Below, piece by piece: positions 8,809-16,816 of a stretch of 64,000 nucleotides of DNA (position 1 is its first letter; each line of letters opens with the position of its first letter). The notes below the pieces were generated by a model that had not been told where the DNA came from, ran no database searches, and saw only the letters and a program-made list of their open reading frames with translations. Position numbers and translations under genes: made by a program. The DNA is from Thermoleophilia bacterium UBA6103 (lineage in GTDB: Bacteria; Actinomycetota; Thermoleophilia; UBA2241). Location of the stretch: positions 5,244-69,243 of the forward strand of contig DIWP01000015.1 of NCBI GenBank assembly GCA_002423545.1, given 5' to 3'.

Positions 8809-9777
8809 TCAGGCTCGCGCCTCCCTGGACCGCGCGGCCGCCTTCTGATACTGCGGTTCGCGCTCCTTGAGGACGGTGATGATCGGCGCCGAAACGAAGA
8901 AGGACGAGTAGCCGCCGGTGACGATGCCGACCAGCATGGCGAAGGCGAAATCCTGCAGCGTGGTGCCGCCGAACGTCACCAGACAGATGATCGGCAGCAG
9001 CGTGGTGATCATGGTGTACAGCGAACGGTCGAACGTCTCCCAGATGGAGCGGTCGACCATGTCGCCGTACGTGAGTCCCTTCATCCGCGGCGCGTTCTCG
9101 CGGATGCGGTCGAAGATGATCATGTTGTCGTAGAGCGAGTAGCCGAGGATGGTGAGCACGGCGGCGATCGTCGCCGTGGTGATCTCGCGACCCGACAGCG
9201 AATACACGACGATGACGATCAGCAGGTCGTGCGCAAGCGCCCCCATGGCGCCGAGGGCGAACTTCCATTCGAAGCGGATGCTCACATAGATCGCGATGAG
9301 CACCAGCGCGATGATCGTGGCCTTCCAGGAAGCCGAGATGATCTCGCGACCGAAGGTGGGCCCCACCGTCTGCGAGGCATACGCAGGCCCATCGGCGGTG
9401 GTCACGACGCCGAAGTCCTCGTCGAGCGCCTCACGCAGCTCGACCTCCTGTTCCTGGGTCATCGGCTCCAGCTGGATCTGATAGCCGGTCCTGCCGGTCT
9501 CGGCGCTGGTGGACTGCTGGACGACGGCGTTGCCGAGTCCCTGCTCGGTGACGACCCGGCGCACCGCGGCGATACCGGGGTCGCCTTCCAGCTCGACGGT
9601 GATGCTCGTGCCGCTGCGGAACTCGAGCCCGTACTTGAGCCCGTCGACCGGGTTGCCGCCGCCGCGCACGACCATGCTGATGAAGCCGCCGCCGATGATG
9701 ACGGCGGAGATGAGGAACCACCACTTCTTGTACCGCATGTAGTGGAAGCTGTGGATGCCACGCCAGAAGCGTCTCAC
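8809..9777 (-). CDS. secF: protein translocase subunit SecF
   Basis: A 322-residue integral membrane subunit of the SecDF accessory complex, which uses the proton gradient to help pull exported proteins through SecYEG. Visible features are a first membrane segment (WWFLISAVIIGGGFIS), the DGLKYGLEFRSGT motif that opens the extracytoplasmic domain, and the conserved C-terminal membrane block with LGYSLYDNMIIFDRIREN and MITTLLPIICLVTFGG. The GTG start at 9777 has a GGGAGG ribosome site. It lies 18 bp after secD and is the last gene of the long minus-strand cluster. Length is typical for the family. Confidence 0.95.
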   Translation of the reverse strand: MRRFWRGIHSFHYMRYKKWWFLISAVIIGGGFISMVVRGGGNPVDGLKYGLEFRSGTSITVELEGDPGIAAVRRVVTEQGLGNAVVQQSTSAETGRTGYQIQLEPMTQEQEVELREALDEDFGVVTTADGPAYASQTVGPTFGREIISASWKATIIALVLIAIYVSIRFEWKFALGAMGALAHDLLIVIVVYSLSGREITTATIAAVLTILGYSLYDNMIIFDRIRENAPRMKGLTYGDMVDRSIWETFDRSLYTMITTLLPIICLVTFGGTTLQDFAFAMLVGIVTGGYSSFFVSAPIITVLKEREPQYQKAAARSREARA

Positions 9778-9795
9778 GTGCTGCCTCCCACGGCG

Positions 9796-11871
9796 CTACC
9801 GGCGCCGCTTACGCCGGCGTGCCGGCTGTCGCTTGCCTCGCTTGCCGCCGGCGCCCGACCGGGCGCCGCCCTTGTCGGCGGGCTTGGCCGCCTCGGTGTC
9901 CTCGCCGGCTGCGGCGACATCCGACGCGTCACCTGTGGCTGCCGCCGCCTTCGGATCGGGGGCGTCCGCCGCTTCGTCGCCGGCCGGAGCCTCCGTGGGC
10001 TCGGCGGGCGGCGCCTCCGCGGACGGTCCCGGCGGTGCGGCCTCGGGCGCGGGTGCGGATTCCACGGCGACCGCCGGCGCGGCAGTCACGCCGCGGCCCT
10101 CACCGCCGGAGCCGTCGCCGCCCGCTGGCGATCCCGCGGGGCCGGCAGCCCGACGAGCGGCGCGCTCCCGGGCGCGCGTGCCGCGGCCGTCGCGCCGGGT
10201 CCTGCCGCGCCGCTCGGTGGCCCCGGCCGCCGGATCGTCGAACGAGAACTCACCCGCGTACAGCAGTTCTCCCGGCTTGGCGCCCATGCCCATGAACGAA
10301 GCCCTGTTGAAGAACGGGATGTCGCTGAGCAGGCCGAGCAGTGCACGTGTGGCGAGCACCGCCGTGAACATGCTGACCACCACGCCGATCATCAGCGTGA
10401 GAGCGAAGCCCTTGGGCTGCGAGGTGGCGAAGTAGAACAGCACCAGCGCCGTGAGCAGGATCAGCGCGTTGGCGTCGAGGATGGTCCTGAAGCCGCGGCT
10501 GTAGCCCGACGTGATGGCGGAGCGCACGCTCTTGCCGGCGCGCACCTCTTCCTTGATGCGCTCGAAGACCACCACGTTGGCGTCGGCGGCCACGCCGATG
10601 GTGAGGATCATGCCGGCGATGCCGGGCAGTGTCAGGGTGACGGGGATGGCGTTGAAGACGCCCCACAGGATGATGGCGTACACGATCATCGCCAGGTCGG
10701 CCACCAGACCGAGGAAGCGATAGATGACGACCAGGAAGATGAGGACGAGGGCGAGGCCGATGGCTCCGGCCAGCAGGCCCGCGTTCAGGGAGTCCTCGCC
10801 GAGCGTCGCCGAGACCTGCTGCTTCTCCACTGGCGTGAGCGTGACCGGCAAAGCACCGGTGTTGAGCACCAGAGCCAGGTCCTTGGCTTCCTGGATGGTG
10901 AAGTCGCCGGTGATCTCGGCGCTGCCGCCGGAGATGCCCTGCGGGTTGTCGACGTAGTCGACCTGGGGATCACTCTCCATGACGTCGTCGAGCACGATGG
11001 CGAACGTCTGTGACTCCTGCTTGAGCGCGCCACGGATGGCGAGGCGCCGGGTGATCTCCTCGAACTCCTTGCCGCCCTCGTCGGTGAACTCCATGAGGAC
11101 GTTGGGGCGCTGGAACTGATCGAAGCCCTGCCGTGCTTCCTTGATGGCGGCGCCGGTCATGGACGGCTCGTGAAGGTAGAGGAAGTACAGCGGCTCGGTG
11201 TTGTCGCCCCAGACGCCCGGCGGCGCCTCGATGATGCGGTACTTGCTGAGGCTCTCGCCCTTCTTGAGAGCCTCGAGGTCCTCGTCCGGCAGACGTCCGT
11301 CGGCCTCTTCGAGAAGCTGCTTCCTGGTCTCGGCGGGACCGGCCAGTCGCGTCTCGCCGTCGTCGTAGAACTCCAGCTGAGCCGTCTTGCCGACGATGGC
11401 CAGCGCCTGATCGACGTCGCGGATGCCGGGCAGCGCGACCGAGATCTGATCGGTGCCCTGCTTCTGCACCACCGACTCACTGACGCCCAGGCCGTTCACG
11501 CGCCGTTCGATGATGGCCAGCGTCTTGTCCAGCTCGGCGGCGGAGGGAGCTTTGCCGTCGGTGGTCCGCGCTTCATAGACGACCTGCACGCCGCCGCGCA
11601 GATCGAGGCCCAGACGTGTCGTCTCGCCCGGTGGGTAGATGAGGAACAGCGAGGAGACCACGTACGCCGCCACCGACATGAGGATGAGGATGTTGCCGAA
11701 GTGACGACCCTTGGATGCAGAGTAGAGGCCGACGGCGACCGGCACGAGGCCGATCATCCAGCCCCAGAGAGGCCAGCCCAGATACTGGACGTAGGCCCAG
11801 GCAGCGACGCAGACGAGCCAGAGCGCGACGATGCCGATGTTCGGGCGATGTGATGCTGAGCTTCTCTGCAC
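9796..11871 (-). CDS. secD: protein translocase subunit SecD with extra membrane segments and a basic tail
   Basis: A 691-residue partner of SecF. The diagnostic LGLDLRGG motif lies at residues 88-95, and the C-terminal membrane block has GVAADANVVVFERIKEE and a TILDANALILLTALVLFYFA segment. Two features are unusual. First, three hydrophobic segments (about 11-29, 35-51 and 58-79) precede the LGLDLRGG motif, where one is normal. Second, about 149 residues after the last membrane helix form an Ala/Pro/Glu-rich, low-complexity tail that ends in a dense Lys/Arg cluster. The start is a GTG at 11871 behind an AAGGA; an internal Met at 39 or 65 would remove one or two of the extra segments. It lies upstream of secF and downstream of ftsZ. 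Confidence 0.93.
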   Translation of the reverse strand: MQRSSASHRPNIGIVALWLVCVAAWAYVQYLGWPLWGWMIGLVPVAVGLYSASKGRHFGNILILMSVAAYVVSSLFLIYPPGETTRLGLDLRGGVQVVYEARTTDGKAPSAAELDKTLAIIERRVNGLGVSESVVQKQGTDQISVALPGIRDVDQALAIVGKTAQLEFYDDGETRLAGPAETRKQLLEEADGRLPDEDLEALKKGESLSKYRIIEAPPGVWGDNTEPLYFLYLHEPSMTGAAIKEARQGFDQFQRPNVLMEFTDEGGKEFEEITRRLAIRGALKQESQTFAIVLDDVMESDPQVDYVDNPQGISGGSAEITGDFTIQEAKDLALVLNTGALPVTLTPVEKQQVSATLGEDSLNAGLLAGAIGLALVLIFLVVIYRFLGLVADLAMIVYAIILWGVFNAIPVTLTLPGIAGMILTIGVAADANVVVFERIKEEVRAGKSVRSAITSGYSRGFRTILDANALILLTALVLFYFATSQPKGFALTLMIGVVVSMFTAVLATRALLGLLSDIPFFNRASFMGMGAKPGELLYAGEFSFDDPAAGATERRGRTRRDGRGTRARERAARRAAGPAGSPAGGDGSGGEGRGVTAAPAVAVESAPAPEAAPPGPSAEAPPAEPTEAPAGDEAADAPDPKAAAATGDASDVAAAGEDTEAAKPADKGGARSGAGGKRGKRQPARRRKRRR

Positions 11872-12002
11872 CCGCTGGTCCTTCTGGAGAGTGGCCGGAC
11901 GTGCGACCCGACGGCCGGCGCCGCTTCAGGCAGACGGCCGACGAAGTCTAAAGCAGGGGCGAGACCACTGCAATTCGGGCTCGCCCGGGAGTCGGTCGGC
12001 GG

Positions 12003-13118
12003 TCAGCGGTCCTTGAGGAAGCTCGGGATGTCGAGCACGTCGTCGCCGACCTCGAAGCTCGGCTTCTCGTCGGCGCCGAACAGCGGCGCACCCGGCCCCT
12101 CCCTGGTCTCCGCATCCTCACCCGGCGTCGGCGCGGCAGCCGCTTGCCGCTCCGGCCGCACCTCTTCCGGCGGATTGTCGAAGCCGGTCGCGATGACGGT
12201 CACCCGGACCTCGTCGCCGAGAGCGCCGTCGATGACGGCGCCGAAGATGATGTTGCATTCGGCATCGGCGGCGCTGGAGATGATCTCGGCCGCCTCGTTG
12301 ATCTCGAAGAGCCCCAGATCGTCGCCGCCGGTGATGTTGAGCAGGATGCCCTTGGCGCCCTCGATGCTGGCCTCAAGCAGCGGCGAGCTGATGGCCGCCC
12401 GGGCCGCTTCGACGGAGCGGTTCTCGCCGCCGGCCACGCCGATGCCCATCAGCGCCGAGCCGGCGCCCTTCATGACGGCGCGCACGTCGGCGAAGTCCAG
12501 GTTGATGAGCCCCGGCACAGTGATCAGGTCGGTGATGCCCTGCACGCCCTGGCGCAGCACGTCGTCGGCGACCTTGAATGCGTCGATCAGTGACGTGCGC
12601 CGCTCGACGACCTGCAGCAGACGGTCGTTGGGGATGATGATGAGCGTGTCGACCTTGTCGCGCAGAGCGCGGATGCCGTCTTCTGCCTGCCTCGCCCGGC
12701 GCTTGCCCTCGAACGAGAACGGCCGCGTGACGACGCCCACGGTCAGGGCGCCGAGCTCACGCGCCAGCTCGGAGATGACCGGCGCCGCGCCGGTGCCGGT
12801 GCCGCCCCCCTTGCCGGCGGTCACGAAGACCATGTCGGCGCCCTTGAGGGCGTCGCGCAGTTCGTCCTTGCTCTCCACGGCGGCCTGGTAGCCGACCTGC
12901 GGGTTGGCCCCCGCGCCGAGACCGCGGGTGATCTTGCTGCCGATGTGGATCTTCACGTCGGCGTCGCACATCTGGAGGGCCTGTGAGTCGGTGTTGACGG
13001 CGATGAACTCGACGCCGCGCAGGCCCGCGTCGACCATGCGGTTCACTGCATTGGTGCCGCCGCCACCGACGCCGACGACCTTGATCACCGCAAGGTAGTT
13101 CGTCGCGGAGTCGATCAT
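12003..13118 (-). CDS. ftsZ: cell division protein FtsZ
   Basis: The tubulin-like GTPase that forms the cytokinetic ring. In 371 residues it has the nucleotide motif GVGGGGTNAVNRM at the N-terminus and the tubulin signature GGGTGTG at 104-110. The synergy loop region and a variable linker (EEVRPERQAAAAPTP) follow, and the conserved C-terminal peptide DIPSFLKDR ends the protein, the site normally used by membrane anchors and other partners. The ATG at 13118 has an AGGAGG site eight bases upstream. It follows ftsQ with a 273-bp gap that contains its own promoter (13289-13317). No ftsA or sepF lies next to it. Confidence 0.97.
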   Translation of the reverse strand: MIDSATNYLAVIKVVGVGGGGTNAVNRMVDAGLRGVEFIAVNTDSQALQMCDADVKIHIGSKITRGLGAGANPQVGYQAAVESKDELRDALKGADMVFVTAGKGGGTGTGAAPVISELARELGALTVGVVTRPFSFEGKRRARQAEDGIRALRDKVDTLIIIPNDRLLQVVERRTSLIDAFKVADDVLRQGVQGITDLITVPGLINLDFADVRAVMKGAGSALMGIGVAGGENRSVEAARAAISSPLLEASIEGAKGILLNITGGDDLGLFEINEAAEIISSAADAECNIIFGAVIDGALGDEVRVTVIATGFDNPPEEVRPERQAAAAPTPGEDAETREGPGAPLFGADEKPSFEVGDDVLDIPSFLKDR

Positions 13119-13288
13119 CTCGTCATCCTCCTGTGATGGTCGAGGCTCTCATCGGTCCGATCGGCAGACCCTCGGGTGAGTCGGGGCGGACGCCGCAGTG
13201 GCCGGTCGTACGACCGTGCTCCGGGACCGCCACGACGTTCGCCGGCCGCGGAACCCTCATGCGCAACTTGAGACCTCGCCTTTGGGCA

Positions 13289-13317
13289 AGCATACTGGCG
13301 CCTCCGAAGGGTGTCAA
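13289..13317 (-). promoter_or_regulatory. ftsZ promoter
   Basis: On the minus strand a perfect -35 box TTGACA (13312-13317) is followed after 17 bp by TATGCT (13289-13294, four of six bases of the -10 consensus). Transcription would start near 13282 and give a leader of about 160 nt before the ftsZ ATG. This would allow ftsZ, secD and secF to be expressed separately from the upstream mur genes. An imperfect inverted repeat (CTCA ... TGAG) lies just downstream of the predicted start. Confidence 0.65.
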
Positions 13318-13391
13318 ACATGCCCGGAGCGGGCCTCCGCCGCCGCAGACGACGCCGCCCCGGCAGCGTCCGTGATGTCGTCGCCGGCTGT

Positions 13392-14108
13392 TCACAGCAT
13401 CGGGCGGGCGACCGGACGATCGGGCACCGAGACGTCGATGTACGTGGCGGCGACCTTCTGCTCTGAGTAGTAGGACAACACCGCGGCAAGCGCCGTCGCC
13501 TTGGCCGCCAGCCGCGTCGTGGCGCCGAGATCGACGGTGACCGCGCTGCGCGTGCGCAGCCGCAGCCCACCGGCCGTCGTGCGCACGCTCGCCACCTGGG
13601 CTGCCGTCTCCGCCGGCAGCGCCCGCAGCACGAGCAGCGCCGCCTCGACGTCGTCATCGGCGACGCGCCTGCCGCGCTTGAGGCGGTCTGCCGCGGCGCG
13701 TACCGCCGGCAGCCTGCGGACCACGTCCCGGGGTCCCCTCTGCAAAGCTACCTTCGTCGCGCGGTCCTCGTCGCGCACGGCTCCCAGTACGACTCCCGTA
13801 CGGGAGACGAGATACCAGGTGTCTCCGGCCAGCACATAGGCCGCCGGGACGTGCTCACGGACCCGCACCCTCAGCGTCGACGGGAAGTCGCGATCGATGC
13901 GGACGCCGGAGACGAACAGCAGCGGCGAGAGCGTCCGCTCCACGTCGTCGGTGCGTACGCGGAAGAGATTCCGGCCCAGGAAGCGCTTCTCCAGGAGCTG
14001 CAGGGCTCGTGTCTGAGAGGTCCTGCGCACGCCGGTGATCACCACGTCGTCGACGGTGAAGGTCGACGAGCGGCTGCCCCACGCGTACAGACCGGCCGGC
14101 AGGAGCAC
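13392..14108 (-). CDS. ftsQ: cell division protein FtsQ, start uncertain
   Basis: A divisome membrane protein. A POTRA-like domain begins with FTVDDVVITGVRRTSQTRA and continues to the FPSTLRVRVREHVPAAYV segment, followed by the FtsQ beta domain. The membrane segment spans the given start: upstream in the same frame the DNA encodes an Arg-rich run and then TVLISIGLTFLLVLLPAG, the expected cytoplasmic tail and membrane helix. That upstream stretch has no ATG, GTG or TTG before an in-frame stop beside a GGAGGAGG sequence. The GTG at 14108 lies inside the membrane helix and lacks a ribosome site, so it is probably not the true start. A frameshift in the GCG/CGG repeats near 14160 (real or a sequencing error) or a rare start codon would resolve this. 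Confidence 0.85.
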   Translation of the reverse strand: MLLPAGLYAWGSRSSTFTVDDVVITGVRRTSQTRALQLLEKRFLGRNLFRVRTDDVERTLSPLLFVSGVRIDRDFPSTLRVRVREHVPAAYVLAGDTWYLVSRTGVVLGAVRDEDRATKVALQRGPRDVVRRLPAVRAAADRLKRGRRVADDDVEAALLVLRALPAETAAQVASVRTTAGGLRLRTRSAVTVDLGATTRLAAKATALAAVLSYYSEQKVAATYIDVSVPDRPVARPML

Positions 14109-14273
14109 CAGCAGGAAGGTCAGGCCGATGGAGATGAGGACGGTCCGCGGCCGACGTCGCCGCCGCCGCGTGCGCTCGCTCCTGGCCGTGGCCGCTCACC
14201 TCCTCCGCCGCTTCGCCGATCGGACCCCCACCGGGCGACGCGACGACGGCACGGCGGCGCCGGTGGTCCTCCG

Positions 14274-15719
14274 CTATTCGCCGCCGCCGGCGCGTTCTCC
14301 TTGCGTCGCCGCGCCGCCGGCGTCGCCGCATCCGGCAGCACCGGTCAGCGTCGAGAGAAGCGACTCGCCGACGCGGGACACGTCACCGGCCCCCAGCGTG
14401 AGGACGAGGTCGCCGTCGGCCACGGTGCCGCTGAGATACCGCACGGCGTCGGAGAGCCGCGGCATGTAGGCCACCGGCCCGGACGGCCGCTCGGCAAGGA
14501 AGGCGTCGACCACCAGCTTGCCGGTCACGCCCGGCTCAGGCTCCTCGCGAGCCGGGAAGATGTCGGTGACGACGGCGACGTCGGCCAGGGTGAGGGCGCG
14601 GCCGAACTCCCTCTGCAGGTAGCGCGTCCGGGAGTAGAGATGCGGCTGGAAGACGGCGATGACACGCCGGTAGCCCCCGGCCCGCGCCGCGCGCAGCGTG
14701 GCCGCCAGCTCACTCGGGTGATGGGCGTAGTCGTCGACGATGCGTACTCCGGCATGCCGGCCGACCTCCTGATAGCGCCGGGCGGCGCCGGTGAACGTGG
14801 CCAGAGGCAGCGCCGCCTCGTGCGGAGCGACCCCGCAGCGTTCGACGGCGGCTATGGCTGCGAGGGCATTGAGCACATTGTGTTCGCCCGGCACGCGAAG
14901 CCGCAGGCGGGCGACCTCCACACCATCGCGACGCACCAGCGACTCGGTACCCTGATCGTCGACCGCCAGCATCTCTGCCATCAGATCACCGGCGCCGATG
15001 CCGCAGCTGGTGACCGCTGCCGGTGACTCGGCGGCAAGGAAGTCGCCGCCGCTGCCCGCCACCAGGACCAGCAGGCCGGCCGGCGGCAGCAGAGCCACGA
15101 ACCGCCGGAACACGTCGTGCACCTCGGCCACGCAGGCGTAGTGGCTGTGGTGGTCGAGCTCGACGTTGGTGATGATGGCCACTTCCGGGCGCAGATAGAG
15201 CAGGCTGCCGTCGCTCTCGTCGGCCTCGGCGACGAGCCACTCCCCGTCGCCGACGCCGGCGTTGGAACCCCTGTCGTTCACTTCGCCGCCGACGAGGAAC
15301 GTCGGTGCCAGACCGCACTCGTGCAGGATGTGGGCGACCATCGACGAGGTCGTGGTCTTGCCGTGCGTGCCGGCGACGGCGATACCCCGGCGCATGGCCA
15401 TGATCCGGGCCAGCATCTCGGCCCGCTGCAGCACCGGGATGTCGCGCTGGCGCGCGGCCCGCAGCTCGACGTTGCTGGCGGGGATCGCGGAGGAGATGAC
15501 GACCACGGCGGCGTCACCGACATGCGACGCGTCGTGTCCGATACCCACCTCCACACCGGCCTCTTCGACCAGGCGGGTGTAGCGGCTGGCCTTGAGATCC
15601 GAGCCGGTGACCGCCACGCCCATGCGGGCGAGGACGAGGGCGATGGCGCTCATGCCGGCGCCGCCGATACCGATGAAGTGGACCGGCTGCGGCAGCGACT
15701 GCGGGCGCGTGGTGCTCAT
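14274..15719 (-). CDS. murC: UDP-N-acetylmuramate--L-alanine ligase MurC
   Basis: Adds L-alanine to UDP-MurNAc, the first step of stem-peptide synthesis in the cytoplasm. The 481-residue protein starts with the MurC glycine motif HFIGIGGAGMSAIA, has the ATP-binding loop GTHGKTTT at 117-124, and has the family's VDDYAHHPSE segment in the C-terminal domain. The ATG at 15719 overlaps the murG stop by one base (TGATG), a typical coupled junction. The last 15-20 residues are Gly/Ala-rich. In many bacteria murB follows murC; here ftsQ does. Confidence 0.96.
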   Translation of the reverse strand: MSTTRPQSLPQPVHFIGIGGAGMSAIALVLARMGVAVTGSDLKASRYTRLVEEAGVEVGIGHDASHVGDAAVVVISSAIPASNVELRAARQRDIPVLQRAEMLARIMAMRRGIAVAGTHGKTTTSSMVAHILHECGLAPTFLVGGEVNDRGSNAGVGDGEWLVAEADESDGSLLYLRPEVAIITNVELDHHSHYACVAEVHDVFRRFVALLPPAGLLVLVAGSGGDFLAAESPAAVTSCGIGAGDLMAEMLAVDDQGTESLVRRDGVEVARLRLRVPGEHNVLNALAAIAAVERCGVAPHEAALPLATFTGAARRYQEVGRHAGVRIVDDYAHHPSELAATLRAARAGGYRRVIAVFQPHLYSRTRYLQREFGRALTLADVAVVTDIFPAREEPEPGVTGKLVVDAFLAERPSGPVAYMPRLSDAVRYLSGTVADGDLVLTLGAGDVSRVGESLLSTLTGAAGCGDAGGAATQGERAGGGE

Positions 15720-16816
15720 CAACGCTGTTCCTCCAGAAGGGCGGCGATGCCGTCGACGACGCCGGCCGTGGCGTCCGGGCGGCCGAGCCGGCGGCTGGCG
15801 GCCGCCATGGCCGACCGGCGGGCGTCGTCGGCCAGCAGCTCGGCGACCGTCTCGCCGAGGCGTGCCCCGTCGAGCTCGGCGTCGGCGATGATCAGGGCGG
15901 CGCCGGCGCGGGCCATCCACTCGGCGTTCTTGCGCTGGTGATCGGCGCTGGCGTACGGATACGGCACCAGCACGGCCGGCCGGCCCAGGGCCGCGATCTC
16001 GGCGACCGAGCCGCCGGAACGGCCGACGACGACGTCGGCGGCCGCCATCGCGTCCGCCAGGCGGTCAGTGTAGGCGACGAGGTGGTAGCGCTCAAGCCGG
16101 GCGCCGCGCCGGGCCAGATCGGACGCCACCTCGTCGTGGTTGCGCGGGCCGCAGACGTGGATGACCTCCAGCGCCAGATCGGGGCGCGCGAAGGCATCCA
16201 GACAGGCCCGGTTGAGCGTCTGGGCACCCTGGCTGCCGCCGAAGACCAGCACCACCGGCAGGTCTGTGGTGAGGCCGAACGCCTCGCGGCCGGCGGCGGC
16301 GCTCGCCTGGAGCTGACGCCGGGCCAGCGGCCGCCCCGTGACCACGTACTTGGGCGGCGCCAGACCGGCGATCGGAAAGCTCAGGAACAGCCGCCGCACC
16401 CAGACCTTCAACAGGCGGTTCGTGATCCCGAGATGGCTGTCCGCCTCCATCGCGACCGCCGGTATCCCGCGCAGGGCGGCCAGCGCCACGACGGGTCCGC
16501 TGACGTAGCCGCCGCCGCCCACCACGCAGCGCGGGCCGGCGGCGCTGATGTGGCGCCAGGCGCGCGGCGCCGCCGCCAGCAGCTGGCGCATCGTCGTCAG
16601 GTTCTGGCGCGACAGCGACCGGCGGTCGAAGCCGCGCATGGCCAGCTCGTAGGTCGGGTACCTGTCGGCGACGAGCGACCGCTGGGACGGCGTGGTGACA
16701 AAGCTGACAAGAGCGCCGCGGTCGCTGAGCTCCTCAGCGACCGCGAGCGCCGGCGCCATGTGGCCGCCGGTCCCCCCGGCCGCCACCAGCACGCCGGCGC
16801 CGTTCAGGGCTGGCAA
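15719..16816 (-). CDS. murG: undecaprenyl-PP-MurNAc-pentapeptide GlcNAc transferase MurG
   Basis: Transfers GlcNAc to lipid I to make lipid II on the inner face of the membrane. The glycine motif GGTGGHMAPAL lies at 14-24; the donor-binding half has VFGGSQGAQTLN and the segment VVGRSGGSVAEIAALGRPAV. Length (365 residues) is normal. The TTG at 16816 is chosen because an AAGGAG site lies eight to nine bases upstream, whereas the GTG eight codons later has none. This start lies inside ftsW, so the two genes overlap by 83 bp in different frames. Confidence 0.95.
   Translation of the reverse strand: MPALNGAGVLVAAGGTGGHMAPALAVAEELSDRGALVSFVTTPSQRSLVADRYPTYELAMRGFDRRSLSRQNLTTMRQLLAAAPRAWRHISAAGPRCVVGGGGYVSGPVVALAALRGIPAVAMEADSHLGITNRLLKVWVRRLFLSFPIAGLAPPKYVVTGRPLARRQLQASAAAGREAFGLTTDLPVVLVFGGSQGAQTLNRACLDAFARPDLALEVIHVCGPRNHDEVASDLARRGARLERYHLVAYTDRLADAMAAADVVVGRSGGSVAEIAALGRPAVLVPYPYASADHQRKNAEWMARAGAALIIADAELDGARLGETVAELLADDARRSAMAAASRRLGRPDATAGVVDGIAALLEEQR

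Noticed and set aside
8755..11013. 752-codon plus-strand frame over secF and secD
   Set aside because: Antisense shadow of two certain genes; no start signal or domain.
13119..13391. Small gene between ftsZ and ftsQ
   Set aside because: Short frames here are Arg/Gly-rich without ribosome sites; the region is better explained by the ftsZ promoter and leader.
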